From NCBI RefSeq assembly GCF_018446385.1, contig NC_055996.1, positions 126,342,532 to 126,406,531 of the forward strand: a stretch of DNA of 64,000 nucleotides, in the 5' to 3' direction. Below the pieces are notes generated by a model. It was given only the letters and a program-made list of their open reading frames with translations, ran no database searches and was not told the DNA's origin. The DNA comes from Zingiber officinale (lineage: Eukaryota; Streptophyta; Magnoliopsida; Zingiberales; Zingiberaceae). The translations under genes and the position numbers were made by a program. Positions 12,901 to 25,180 of the stretch are shown here, piece by piece (positions within the stretch are counted from its first letter, which is position 1; the number at the start of each line of letters is the position of its first letter).

Positions 12901-15900
12901 TTATGTGTATCTTCTTAAAAGAGGATGAAGCTATAGAGAAATTTGCTCTCTATAAGAATGAGGTTGAAATCCAACTTAATAAAAAGATTAAGGTGGTTCG
13001 AAGTGATAGAGGCGGTGAATATGTATCATCGTTAGCTGAGTTGTGTGCTGAACATAGGATCAGACACGAAACAACAATTCCTTATACTCCTCAGCAAGAT
13101 GGAGTTGCTGAGCGAAAGAATCGAACTCTAAAGGAGATGATGAATGCTCTTCTATTGAGCTCTGGACCTCAGAGTTCATATGGGGGAAGTTGTGATAACT
13201 AATTACCTTTTAAATAAGGTGCCTCGAAATAAAATAGATAAGAGCCCTTATGAGTTGTGGAATGGAAGATAACCGTCCTACAAATATTTACGAATGTGGG
13301 AGTGTCTTGCCAAAGTTTTGGTGTCTTATCCGAAAAGGATTAAGATAGGACCAAAGACTATTGATTGCATATTCATTGAATATGCACATAACAGCAATGC
13401 ATATCAATTTTGTGTGTATGAGTCACACATACTGGAGATACACAATAACTCGATAATCGAATCGAGAAAGGTCTCGTTCTTCGAGCATGTGTTTCCGTAT
13501 AAGATCCGAGAGGATGCTAGCTCCTCAAAGCGGACATATGAAACACAAGGTGAAGATGATGATGAGGAACCAGTGGAGGTTGAGCTTAAACGGAGCAAAA
13601 GAGCTCGGGTAGAAAAATCCTACAGATCGGATTTTATTACTTTCATGTTAGAAAGTAAATCCCGAAGTTACTCAAAAGTTGTAGGCTCTTCTGATGGACC
13701 TCACTGGAGAGAGGCAATTGCATCTAAGATTGACTCTATCTTGCAAAATCACACTTGAGAACTTGTGGATCTTTCTCCTGGAAGTAAACCACTAGGTTGC
13801 AAGTGAATCTTCAAAAAGAAAATGAAGTCAGATAGCACAATTGATAAGTATAAGGCCAGATTGGTGATCAAAGGATACCGACAACAAGAAGACCTCGATT
13901 ACTTTGATATGTATTCTCCGGTGTCGAGAATAACTTCCATTAGAATATTGTTGGCTATTGCCGCTCTATGAAATCTCGAAATGCATCAAATGGATGTAAA
14001 GTCCGCTTTCTAAAGGGGGATTTAGAAGAGAAAATCTACATGGAGCAACCTGAGGGGTTTTTTGTACCAGGATAGAAAAACAAGGTTTGTAGATTGGTGA
14101 AGTCATTATATGGCTTGAAACAAGCACCAAAGCAATGATATGAGAAATTTGATAATTCCATGACGGAATATAGATTCAAGATTAATGAATATGATAAATG
14201 TGTCTGCATGAAAGTCACAGAAAATGACTACATCATCTTGTGCCTATATGTAGATGACATACTTATCATTAAAGTAATGATAAGATAATCAAATCCACTA
14301 AAAATATGTTGAACTCAAGATTTGACATGAAAGACATGGGTCTAGCTGATGTGATTTTAGGAATCAAAATTCTTAGAACAACAGAAGGACTTGTTCTTAG
14401 TCAGTCCCATTACGTGGACAAAATTCTTGAGAAATTCACCAAGGGTGATACTGCGTTGGCACGAACGCCGATAGATACGAGTCAACATCTATCGAAAAAT
14501 CGAGGTGAAAGTATCTCTCAGATAGAGTACTCTCGAGTGATTAGAAATCTGATGTACTTAATGAGTTATACATGACCAGACTTGGGTTACGCAGTAAGTA
14601 AACTGGTAAATACACGAGTAATCCCGGTGTTGGGCACTGGAAAGGGATAACAAGAGTACTGAGATACTTGAGGTATACTCGTGAATATGATCTGCACTAT
14701 ACGAGATATCCTGCTGTGATCGAAGGATACAACGATGCGAGTTGGATATCTAACATAAAAGACCCTAAGTCTACGAGTGGATATATATTCACTTTGGGGG
14801 GTGCAGCCATTTCCTGAAAATCTTCTAAGCAAACAGTAATAACCAGATCCATAATGGAATATGAATTTGTAGCTCTTGACAAATGTGGTGAAGAGACTAA
14901 ATGACTACGATAATTCTTAGAAGATATTCCAAGATGATCGAAACCTGTGCCAGCAATTTGTATACATTACAATTGACATGGTCAATCAGTAATTGGTCGA
15001 GCACAGATCCATCTGTATAATGGTAAGTCTAGACATATACGTCATAGACATAATACCATTAGACAACTACTCTCAACGGGGTTATCCCTATTGACTATAT
15101 GAAGTCAAAGGATAATCTAGCAAATCCGTTAATTAAGGGATTGAACACAAAGTTCATTGCCAACTCATCGCGAGGAATGGGTTTGATGCCGATGAGAAAT
15201 GTTGGTGTAAAGGAAAACCCAACCTATGCAGACTGGAGATCCCAGGAACTAGGTTCAAAGGGACAACCTAATTGTACCGACAACATTGCTTACTATGGGG
15301 GAATGACCCAATGAATCAGTGAAGGATGGAGGTTAAGCATACAACTTTTAATGATTCAAGAAGAGTAATGTGGAATACTCTTAAGAGATCACCTATGTGA
15401 GAAAGAAGTGGGGCCGCTTCGAAAAAAATTGGAGGTACAATTCTTAGAGCTTCTCATAGAACCAGGCATGTTTATGGGCAAGAACAAATATACTCATGAG
15501 AACTGAGTTGTATCAAGGAGAGTCTCGGGTGAGATATGTCAATGCTTACACAGACGGCAGAACAGTTCAAGGACATCGCGTCTACTATCTGTCATTAAGC
15601 AAACAGATCTTCACAAGGGGGTGTGGGGTGCAAAAACAGGGTCGGGATTGCACTGAATCAAGTTGACTTGTGTGTGAGCACGACCTGCGCGCGCCAAATG
15701 CCGGACCGATCGGGGCAGAATTTGCCCAAGTGGAACAACTAACATTTTGCCACATAAACTTTTTGCTGCTTATTTAAGTGTGTAATGGATGCATTAAATT
15801 TAAGATTAATGCAGCCGAGTGAAACGTTAGCTTTTCACAGCTGGCGAATAATGATAATTAAACGATTATTAACGTTGTCCATTGGTCTGAGCTCCTATAT

Positions 15901-17926
15901 AAGAAGGCTGTGGCCGCAAGCAAAAGGTTACTCACATAGAAAAGTAGCAACAGAAGCTCTCCACCAACGTTTCCTTTTTTTTCTCTATCGTGCATCTCTT
16001 GCTCGGTGGAGTGTCCGTGATAGCAGTCGGGTACCCTCGGTTCGCCGTGACCATCAGTGTTTGGTGGGAATCATGGTTCATCATTGTATCCTAGGAAATA
16101 GACGACCCAAGAAAGCCTTGAAGCACAGCCGGAGGTGGAACGAATTTGTTTCAAGGAAACTGTGTATCGTAGGCCTTGGTTCACATGTCCAGCTGCTCTC
16201 TTGCTAGCTCGCTCGACCGGTCATTCGCTAGCACGCTCGGTCACTCGCTCAGTCGGCCGCTCTCTCGCTAGCTCGCTCGGCCGGTCATTCGCTAGCTCGC
16301 TCTACCGGTCATTCGCTAGCTCGCTCGGTCAACCGCCCTCTCAGTAGTTCGCCCGACCGGTCACTCACTCGGCAGTTCGCACAGTTTGCTCGATCACTCT
16401 ATTAGTTCGCCCGGCTGGCCACGTGCATTGCCTTTTCACCCGGTCGGTCTATTTGCCCGTCCGATCGATTCGCTCAGACAAAGGCTCACTCACCCAGTCG
16501 CTTCACCCACCCGACCAGCCTCTGCACCCGGCTAGCCTCCAACTCGCTTGACCGTCTACTCGCTCGGCTAACTCACCCGGCCGACCTCTCGCCCGACCAA
16601 TCGCTTAGTTCACTCGCCCGGGCTGACTCTCGCTCAGCTCGCTCGACCACTGTAGAGGCTGCATTCGGCACTAAGCAGGCACCAACCCCTGCTGACAGCC
16701 TGAGATTATTAGCTCAGGTCATCTCAATAGCTAAGTTGAATTTAATTTCGTATAATTTAAATTCGACAAATTTCCAAAATCTCTGACAACTGATTGTTTT
16801 CTCCAACAGAAAGCATCTTTATACCTTTGTAAAATATGATGTGTTTTAACAAAGTGTCATTTAAAATTATCTTAACAGTAAATATTATTAATGAACCGAA
16901 CAAAGCGGGCAGGTCGTTCAATTTGATTAGGTCAAATGAGCAAGTTAAGCCAAATGCACCAATGCACCAATTAGACTGCAAGCGATATGGTGTATTTAGA
17001 TCACCATTAATCTAAATAGCTTAATGTCCATATATTTCTAAATGGGTCAAAGATAGTTTAACTAGTTTATGGGGTCAAAGATAGTTTAACTAGTTTATGA
17101 TCCCATCCGATGCATATGCCCCCTTTTGTGATTTGGGAGATTCTGAGGACATAACTGTGCTCATTTTATGAAAATTTATTGTTGTGTTTTCTTAAATGCA
17201 ATTGCTTTATCGTTTCGTATTGTTCTTCTCCATAGTGACTTCCTATCTCGTTCGCACTCTTTAGTCTTCAAATTTCCACATAAAAATTCTTCATTGTCAA
17301 TATTTGTGATCTGTCATACTTTGTAAATCACCACTGTCAGAGTCATTCTTTGCATTTTGATTCCGCAACAAGAAAGGATTCATTGTTATGATTCAACATC
17401 CTTAATATTTACTCTTTGCATGCATCATTAGTATTTTTCGATCCTCCAAGGATGGACAGTGTGCATTAAACACAATCATGAAATGGTCAGCTAAATTGTT
17501 CTTCTTTGTATAAATCTATAACCAGATCAAGTTAGCATCAGTGAAGTTGGCAATGAAATACATGAAGAGGGTTTCCACTGAACTGGAGATTATAGCAGGT
17601 AGTCCCGACGAAGAAGAGCTGATGCTGCAGGGTGTGCGTTTTGCTTTCAGAGTGCACCAGGTACTTGAGGAACACTTTCTATATACACTTGCAATGCACC
17701 TACACGCGCTAATATAAAGCTGTTGTTGATTCCCTTTTCTTTCGATCATATCCAGTTTGCTAGCGGTTTTGATGTCGAAACAATGAGAGCGTTTCAGGAA
17801 CTCAAGGACAAAGCTAACACCCTACACCTACAACGCCAGAATCAAAACCAGCAGGTCTTCTGCAGGTCTACATCTTGCCAAGATTTGCAGCCAAGCGACC
17901 AGTTCTGTAAAGTAGGTTCCATTTGA
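6994..17926 (+). CDS. CHUP1/IPGA1-family protein (coiled-coil, proline-rich)
   Basis: Six exons join in frame: 6994-8235, 8385-8516, 8608-8789, 8878-8989, 17526-17660 and 17756-17926, all with GT-AG introns, giving 656 residues. Residues about 81-190 form a Leu/Glu/Lys-rich coiled coil and about 340-351 a nine-proline run. From about 400 on lies the conserved C-terminal domain of CHUP1-like proteins: [44 protein letters not shown] and [22 protein letters not shown]1 anchors chloroplasts to actin, and IPGA1 and relatives act on cortical microtubules and anisotropic growth. The short N-terminus (MVAGKVK), lacking CHUP1's outer-envelope anchor region, favours the IPGA1-like branch. Exon 1 is GC-rich and the start has a good context (TTTCCATGG). 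Intron 4 is 8536 bases and is filled by a SINE and a decayed copia element. Confidence 0.88.
9344..9540 (-). mobile_element. tRNA-derived SINE in intron 4, with 19 bp target duplication
   Basis: The 197-base insert is flanked by perfect direct copies of GTGATCTCTTCCTTATAAA at 9325-9343 and 9541-9559. On the minus strand it opens with a tRNA-like head containing an A-box-like TAGCACAGACGG and, about 35 bases on, a B-box-like GGGTTGATTCTC. It ends in a T run, as in the p-SINE1/Au type of plant SINE. No reading frame is present. Confidence 0.85.
10107..11280 (+). repeat. 5' LTR of the intronic copia element
   Basis: Begins TGTTGGATATATG, carries GACTTTAGTCCCACATTG near its start and a dense block of CTCGCT/CGGTCATTCGCTAGC repeats at about 10690-11100, and ends CTCCAACA. 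Compared with the right LTR it lacks a segment after about 10410, including the stretch with the TATA-like box. Confidence 0.7.
11355..15314 (+). pseudogene. Copia Gag-Pol pseudogene
   Basis: Broken frames follow copia order. Gag occupies about 11355-12240. Its zinc knuckle ([14 protein letters not shown]) has Ser where the family has Gly. Protease follows at about 12250-12500, with the catalytic D-[ST]-G-A read as DIGA. Then come the pre-integrase motif [10 protein letters not shown], integrase ([23 protein letters not shown]), reverse transcriptase (about 13800-14290, SLYGLKQAP and the YVDD active-site motif) and RNase H (about 14700-14900). At least six in-frame stops and several frame changes interrupt it. 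The altered knuckle and protease residues argue that it is dead. Confidence 0.85.
15621..16808 (+). repeat. 3' LTR of the intronic copia element
   Basis: Begins after a purine tract (CACAAGGGGG). Its first recognisable match to the left LTR is GATTGCACTGAA-CAAGTTGACT, so about 170 bases present at the start of the left copy are missing. It keeps a TATA-like TCCTATATAAG at about 15891, the CTCGCT/GGTCATTCGCTAGC repeat block at about 16190-16640, and the CTCCAACA end. Confidence 0.7.
17045..17099. repeat. Tandem duplication of about 28 bases
   Basis: Two adjacent copies of GGGTCAAAGATAGTTTAACT plus AGTTTAT lie in intron 4, downstream of the copia element. Confidence 0.8.
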
Positions 17927-19562
17927 TTGATACATAAGCGATTCTATTTACATCACTGGAAACTTTACATTACAATAGTGAAGCCCGAATTATTTCAAAC
18001 TAGTGCTATCTGATGCATATAGTTCTATTGGTTTTGTATGTCTCTCTTCAACGAACTGAGTTGAGGCCGATCAAATCAGTCTTATGCATGGCAATTTCGA
18101 TCATGGACATTGACATCTATTCAAAAATGATTTTTATCTTTCATCTAGCTCAAGGGCCACTTAGCTAGAATTTATTTTCCTTCTAATTGCATGGATTAAT
18201 CCTGAAAAAACTTTCGGGATGAGGGTTATTAGCTTTTATGATCTTGAGTTCAGCTAATTCTGTAGGGCTTATATTATTTGGGTAAAAATACTGGAGGCCG
18301 AGGAAAATCGACTAATAAATTATGTATGATTGGATCATAAATATATTATTTATAAGGTATTTTTTTAAAAAAAAACACTCTTTATTATTATTATTTTTGT
18401 TAAAAGGTTTTTTTAAAATATCAAAATAACATTTTTATCGTATTTTTATCTCAAAAATATTTTTATGTTAGTGTTATTAAAACTGTTAAATGTGTAGCAG
18501 TGCAATAATTATTATACTATTAAAGTAAATTAGCTTAATATTTTTTTAATCTAATTTGATTAAAATGACTAGATTATTGTTATATCGACATAAAAACTAA
18601 TAAAATTAAAAAATAAAATATGAAAAAAAAACACTTTAATTAATGATATTTTCATCTACTTGGAATTAATGAAGATATCATAAAATTCTAGATTCATCTT
18701 TTGCTCTTTCCTGTGTGAAACTGTCGAATACATATTAGTAGAATTTATCTTCTTATTGTTCATCCCTAGTTGGTTATTCTCTTTAAGCATAATCAATCAA
18801 TATCAATTTCTAGGGATTATAAAATATTTTCCTCTAATAAAACGATAAATTTGAGATATTAAACAATTAGGTCATCCGTTACACATACTTTAGATTGATA
18901 ATTAATAAAAAAAAATTTATAAGATAAAAGATTAAATATTTGAAAGTAGATAAAAAAAATCAATAGTAAATAGCAACCTCTATTTTTATTTAATTCTCTT
19001 TTTTTAATTTAAATAGATCCTAAATTGCATTCATTTTCTTGTATGAATAACTATCAAAAAAATCTAATAATATTTTCAAATTAAAATAAATAAATAAATT
19101 TGTTGATTAAATTTAATTATAACATCGAATAATTTTTAAAATAATTATTGTCTAAACTTAAAAAAGTATAAAATGACAATAAAATTTATAACCTTTTGTT
19201 TTTAACCTTATATTTTAAATTCAAATTAATTTCAGAAATTAATTTTATTATATTTTAAAAATCTAGTTATCTCATTGTAGTAGATATATTCAATGTCATT
19301 TGTCTTATTTATAAAATTGCATGCAAATTTAAATAAAGATTTTATGATTTATTTTTGCAAAAATTAATAATTTATATCATTATTTATTTATATTCGTTGA
19401 ACCTAAGCGTGACACCCAAGCTACCACCTGCCTTTTTATTGGATATTAGATACTCATTGTGGAACCCACACCGGATACAGGTAAATAAGGAAGAACCCTA
19501 ACTCTTCGTTTCGTCGATTCCTTCCCTAATACAAGCAAAACACCAATCTTCAATCTCAATCC
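17927..19562. other. AT-rich intergenic DNA between two host genes
   Basis: Probably starts with the 3' untranslated region of the CHUP1/IPGA1-like gene and ends with the promoter and leader of the zinc-finger gene. From about 18280 to 19390 it is extremely AT-rich with no frames or recognised repeats. A more GC-balanced leader starts near 19400. Confidence 0.5.
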
Positions 19563-21605
19563 ATGGCGGAATCTAGCGATGTCTGCAATTTCTTCCGCAA
19601 GCCCCCAAGGCAAAAGAACATCCGCAAGCGAAAAGCTTACTCCGATGAAGAAAATGACTCCGGCGATGACGCTCCGTCCTCCGGTCCCGTTACTATGAAA
19701 GCTAAGAAGTTTGCTGACAATAAACTTTCCTTCTCTTCGTCCTCCTCCAAGCCCTCTTCCAAAGCCTCCGATGAGTACGGCACTACTGATAACCCTGACA
19801 AGGACGCAGGCGGGATCCAGGCTGGCGCCCTGTTCCAGTTCGATTCGTCCAAGGAGATCCAGGTCCAGCACGACAGCCGCGCCACCGCATCGCTCGAGAC
19901 GGAGACCGAGTTCTCCAAGGACGCCCGCGCCATCCGCGAGAGGGTGCTGAAGAGGGCGGAGGAGGGTCTCAAGGGCAAGTCCAAGCCTGGCGGAGGGGGC
20001 GATGAAAAGGTATACAAGGGGATCCACGGGTACACCGATTACAAAGCAGGGTTCAGGAGAGAACAGACAGTGGCAGGTGAGAAAGCAGGCGGTGCCCATG
20101 GGCCACTGAGGGCATCCGCACACATCCGGTTATCGGCTAGGTTTGATTACCAGCCTGACATCTGTAAGGACTATAAGGAGACTGGGTATTGTGGGTATGG
20201 TGATTCCTGTAAGTTTATGCACGATAGAGGGGATTATAAATCAGGGTGGCAACTGGAGAAGGAGTGGGATGAGGCTGAGAAGGCAAGAAAAAAGAGACTC
20301 GCAGGAAGCAGTAGAGGAGACGACGATGAGGCTGATCATGAGGATGGCAATGACGACGATGATGACGAAGAAATCCTTCCTTTTGCCTGTTTTATATGCA
20401 GACAACCTTTCGAGGATCCGGTAGTGACCAAATGCAAACACTTCTTCTGTGAACATTGTGCTCTAAAGGTATGGGATGTTTATGTTGCATCTGTTGGCAT
20501 ATGCTTTTCCTGATAATGATTTCCTTCGGCTTGTATGCTACTCACATGCATTGTTCAATTTAATTTTTCAAGCCATTATGCTAAGGTCCGAGCTTTTAAT
20601 CTGCATAATGTGTTTGTTATCTGGGCTTACTGTGTGAAGATGGCAGTATGGAATTTCTCATGTATTCTAACGAGTTATGTGTCATATATTTTCTTCTGCT
20701 ACTAAGTAAAACACTTACATAATTAGAAAGGATATTTGCTATACAAATTCATGCATCTCGATTTATCATAAATAACCATATCATTCTTGTAAGGTGATTC
20801 CAGTGTAAATCATGCTGTAAAGTTAAATTGTTTAAATACCGCTTTATTTTGGACACCCAATCTTAGCACTGACGGCATAATGCATGTTTGTTTCATTTCT
20901 CGATAGCAATCTCTTTATTGCTTTATATTTGACCTATCAAGGTTGACCAGTTTATATATCAGCAAAAGCTAGTATGTTAAAGCCCCTACGGGTGTAGTGC
21001 GCAGTCAAGGACCATGGTTTAATATCTTGGAGGTCGGCTTCTAAGTGTGCATAAGTTGTGCGTCATATTTACCTAGTAGGCAAACCAGGGGAAGACTCGA
21101 CTCCTAGATTATCAAAAAACGAAAAGTAGTATGTTAGATCTCAAGTGATTTGAAAGCTTTCATTATAAGTTTGTTCCCATATCTTTGGTTCACTAAGTTA
21201 TCATTGTTCCTACACTGACACAAGACTCTCTTTTCAGCATTCTCTAGATTTAGCACATTCAAATGACTTGGAATTTGTTTTTCCCATATCAAACTGAAGC
21301 TATGAATGTGAACTGGACCTTTTACTATATAGAATCATTAACAGTGTCAATATATACTGGAATGGGACTCACTAGGTTAAGATGTGTAATTGTACTAGCT
21401 ATTGGTGCTTAAGCTGTAAAAATTTTGTTGTTAAGTTAGGATGCTCAACTTCATTCTGACACCTTAATTTGTATTCATTATATTTACAATTTTTTTTCGA
21501 CAGCATCATGCAAAGAATAAGAAGTGTTTCGTCTGCAACAAACCAACACTTGGCATCTTCAATACAGCACATGAGATTCGGAAAAGGATGGCTGAAAGTA
21601 AATAA
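19563..21605 (+). CDS. CCCH and RING zinc-finger protein, RNF113/Cwc24-like
   Basis: Exon 1 (19563-20468) and exon 2 (21504-21605) join in frame with a GT-AG intron to give 335 residues. The N-terminus has CNFFRKP, then a basic patch and low-complexity Ser/Asp. A CCCH finger of form C-x8-C-x5-C-x3-H lies at about residues 200-218, an Asp/Glu run at about 255-270, and a C3HC4 RING from about 275 that crosses the splice site: [14 protein letters not shown] in exon 1 and CFVC in exon 2. This is the order of yeast Cwc24 and animal RNF113A, spliceosome-associated RING proteins acting in the nucleus. Rice relatives are annotated as CCCH zinc-finger protein 1. The plant protein's exact role is inferred. 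Exon 1 is GC-rich and the start context is CCATGG. Confidence 0.88.
20980..21126 (+). mobile_element. SINE-like insert in the zinc-finger gene intron
   Basis: A 147-base insert lies between perfect copies of TAGTATGTTA (20970-20979 and 21127-21136). It begins with a tRNA-like GGTGTAGTGCGCAGTCAAGG, resembling an A box, then GAGGTCGGCTTCTA, a weak B-box match, and ends in an A-rich tail. The box matches are weak, so its tRNA origin is inferred, but the target duplication supports retroposition. Confidence 0.6.
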
Positions 21606-22684
21606 GAGGAACTGACAATGATGCATGTCAAACCAGAGGCTACGTAGAAAATTTCAGCATTTGGTAGAAAAATTATTCTTCCTGGAACTATTAGGCACAC
21701 TTATTAGTGCTGTTGCTCATCTGTTAGTTTGATAAGCTGGGTTATGGAAAACTGAAAGTTGAACTTCATGTGGAAACGAGGTCAGAGATATCATCATAGG
21801 CATCTAAATGAGTATGTTCACAACTTGGCAAAAACTAGATGGATTTTTCATGATTATGAAGTTCCTTTGTTTCCCAGCCTAATGTATGTGTGCAACTACA
21901 TTGATGTATCAATGAAGCATAGTCCTTTTGTACCAGATTAAAAAAAAATTAAATTTTCTTTCAGAGCTTTGTGTCATCTTCCTTATGTTCTTAAAGACCC
22001 TTCATCTCCGTGTGGATATCGGTGTTTCTAGTGCAGCTGAAAGATGAATGGCCCACTGACATCCGTGGCGCTGTCAATGGTGTAGTGTGGCATTCAAAGT
22101 CAAACTGAGTTTGCTGTTTTATCACAATGGTGTAGTGTGGCATTCTTAAGATATTTATTTCAGGACCTACTATTTTTCTTGAATAAAACAATATGTAATA
22201 TTTTCTTGTGCATCATTTCTTTTGATTCTTATGTCAACTATAGTTCTTGTTCTATTCTTAGAACATTTTTTTGCTCTTTGCTCAATTTGCATGCTCTTCA
22301 TGGTGAAAAAAAAAATGAGTTTCAATGAGAGTTGCTGGAAGCCGAATATTTCAAGAACTTATTGTTGTCGGTGTTAACAATTTGTCCCGCCATTTAGATG
22401 GCCTGATTATGGGGAATGAAGTCTTTTAAATTTATAAAGTTCAAATATTGCTACATTTTATTTCTTCTTTTGTAAACCCATGGAAAATTTTTGTATCTTG
22501 TTATTATTTAAACTCATTTATTATTGATAAAAAAATACTAAGGGGTGTAAACTGGCTGTGTTGCCTGCAGCGGAAGCTGCGTGAATCAAGAAATGTAAAA
22601 GGAGAGTAATCTCAGTTCTAGAGATCTCTTCCGTTGGTCAGTAGAGAGCAGGGTAAATTCCTTGTCCATACTTCTGTTGGAATA
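21606..22684. other. 3' flank of the zinc-finger gene, no gene seen
   Basis: Likely 3' untranslated sequence followed by intergenic DNA. A 20-base string AATGGTGTAGTGTGGCATTC occurs twice, at 22077 and 22127. No domain was recognised in the short frames. Confidence 0.4.
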
Positions 22685-23390
22685 ACTGATCTAATCATTC
22701 AAAAATAGCAACAAAGGGCGTATTTAAAATTATAGAATCCTTAAAAAAGCGTATTTAACTTTTATATTTTTTAAAGGACATATTTATTTTTTATTTTACC
22801 TTCCCCATCAAAAATTATGGTGCTACATTTAAAGAATGGGTTCATTATGATGCTACATTTCAAAAATCAATGTTATTGTCGGTCAAAGTAAATGATCTAA
22901 TCATTCAAAAACGGTAATCGATCAAAAGGCCTATTTAAAATTGTAAAACAGAAGACACACTTAACTTTTATATTTCTCAAAGGGTATATAATTTTTCATT
23001 TTATTCCTCCCGTCAACTATGCTACGTTCAAAGAATAACATCAGTGTGGTATTATATTTCAAAAAACAATATTATTATTATATTAATTTTTAAAAATCAA
23101 TGGTTAAAAATCAAAGCCATAATGATACCGTATTTCAAAAATCAGTACTATTTTGGCACTGCATAAATTCTAATTAGTACCATTGGATGTTGATTTTTCA
23201 CAATAGTGTGATTTTTTGAAATATAACATCACACTAGTATTATTGTTTGAAAGTCAGTACCGTAGTGGTATTATTTTTTTTTTTGAATGCAACACCATAG
23301 AGAGTTTGATAATCTAAAAAATTAAGTGCTTCTTTTAAAATATTCTCTCATTTTAAGTGCATCTTCTGATAAATGTTTCAGAAAAGTTGG
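22685..23390. repeat. Inverted-repeat unit of about 700 bases
   Basis: A block at about 22690-22890 recurs in diverged form at about 22893-23060. The motif TATGGTGCTACATTTAAAGAAT reappears inverted near 23280-23310, and ATTTCAAAAATCA recurs inverted near 23190-23220. This looks like a non-autonomous foldback element. No target duplication was identified. Confidence 0.4.
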
Positions 23391-24710
23391 TGAATGATCG
23401 TTGATGTTGATTCTTCCGATCCCAGACACTGCGCTGGTTGTTGTTGGTCGGAATTGATTCGGAATGCAGCATCTGTCTCTCTCTCTCTTGTCTTCTGCTC
23501 TCCTGGCCATCGAGAGTGCGTGTACTGTGCTCGCATTAGTGATCGCACATGTTCTCGCATTCGCTCGTCATTTAATTTACACACTGCATCGATCGGTAAG
23601 CATCTCACTTGGTTTTAGATTTTCCGGTAAGCGTCATCATTTGGTAAGCATCTGACTTCAAATCAGTGGGTCCACCGGTGTGAATGAGCATTATTCGGTG
23701 CGTGATGTTGGAACATCAATGGGCTTCATATTCCAAAAAAAAAAAATTTGAAATCCTTCGTGTTGATGTCCTTACACGACTGAAACCAGATCCTTGGCCC
23801 GCAATTTCTCATCTTTTATTAATCTCTTCTGTAATTTACACATAAGATTTTCTCTGAATTCACTTTCTTAATTAAGTTATAGTTTTGAATCGAGTCAAAT
23901 GGTCGGAGGCCACCAGCGATGGACAGACTGTATGATACCGAGTAAGGAACAGTCCGCTCACCGCCAACGGCCTCTGGTCGCTTGGCTAACCCAATACTAA
24001 ACGTAGGTGGGAAGATGAATTCAGGAAAGATCATAGCTAATTTTGACCGGATTCCAACTACAATCAGACGTGCAAATTACAGAAGGGATCAAGAAGAGAC
24101 TAAGGACTACATACCAGAGGATCTGGACTCCCTACGACTATCCCATATCTTGGCAAGGAGTAAATCAGAAAACCGAAACTAACTATTACATCGATGATAA
24201 TTTCATGATCTTTATCGGGATTCAATCCTTAATTTTATAAATCTATTAAAGATAACCAACTTAACTAAATCCCGAGACTCCAATAGACTTCCTATTATAT
24301 CTTCAATCAATCAATCAATTTTTTAATCATCAATGGGCTTGCTTTATGTTGATCTACTAAGTTCATAGCTCAATGTCATCCAATCGATAAGTTCTATGAA
24401 CTCAATGTGACTATCCAAATCTTTGTATAATTGATGCAAATATCAAAAACATAGGAAATAGTTAAATCATATTGTCAACGTATCAAAATTATGAAGTTAA
24501 AGCCAACCATAAATGAAGTATTAATCCCCAACATTATTACTAAAATAAAGTAACTAGGCAATTAATTGGAAACTCAAAAATCCCGCTTAATTTTAGCTCC
24601 ATTCAATTTGAGATAACATCCATGAGTTGAGGTACCATTTATTTTCTAATTAGGAGAGGTTCACCAAATTCTTGTATTAGAAGCACACACAAGAATCTCT
24701 TAGCCACTTT
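23391..24710. other. Intergenic DNA, unassigned
   Basis: Moderately GC-rich patches at 23400-23660 and 23880-24180 separated by AT-rich DNA. Open frames there overlap on both strands and have no recognisable domain. It may contain decayed LTR material, but I found no paired termini. Confidence 0.35.
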
Positions 24711-25180
24711 ATGGAGGTGTTATGTCATTTCTATATAATGTCTTTTTAGGGCCTTCAGTTCAAACTAAGGATCTTTTGATTACTTCTATGAGGTCGTATG
24801 TCATTTATAAATGACACCGTTTTTAAGGTCTTCAATTCGATCCTAAGATCTCCCAGTCAGTTCCTTGAGGTCTTATGCCATTTCTATACGATGCCTCTTT
24901 AAGGATCTTCAATTTGGTCTCAGGATCTTTATTCACTTCCCCAAGGTCTTATGTCGTTTTCACAAGACACCTCTGTGGAGTTCTTTATTTTGGTTTGAGG
25001 ATCTCTTGGTAGCTTTCCTAAGGTCTTGTTCATTTTCATTAGATGCGTTTTCAATTCATTTTAAGATCTCTCAATCACTTCCCTAAGATTTTATATCCTT
25101 TATATACTTTTTTATGATGTCTATATGGATATCTTAGTTAGATTCGAGGATCTATTGACCATTTGCTCAAGGCCTGATGT
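24711..25180. repeat. Decayed tandem array, unit about 75-80 bases
   Basis: Six diverged units each read roughly GAGGTCTTATGTCATTTCTA, a variable TATGATGCCTCTTTAAGG part, CTTCAATT-GGT-T-AGGATCT, then GATCACTTCC. They start near 24711, 24785, 24863, 24940, 25018 and 25083. One further unit lies at about 27237-27310, beyond the Tourist-like element. Confidence 0.65.

Larger units (their letters stand above)
10107..16808 (+). mobile_element. Decayed Ty1/copia LTR retrotransposon in intron 4
   Basis: Related but diverged LTRs flank a Gag-PR-IN-RT-RNase H coding region in copia order. The left LTR starts TGTTGG and both end CTCCAACA. Five-base flanks AAAAG (10102-10106) and GAAAG (16809-16813) match at four positions, which fits an old target duplication. 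It runs in the same sense as the host gene. No clear tRNA-Met primer site follows the left LTR. Confidence 0.8.

Noticed and set aside
19446-20123. 225-codon minus-strand frame
   Set aside because: It is antisense to exon 1 of the CCCH/RING gene, whose domains and splice join are convincing; the antisense frame reflects GC-rich codon use.
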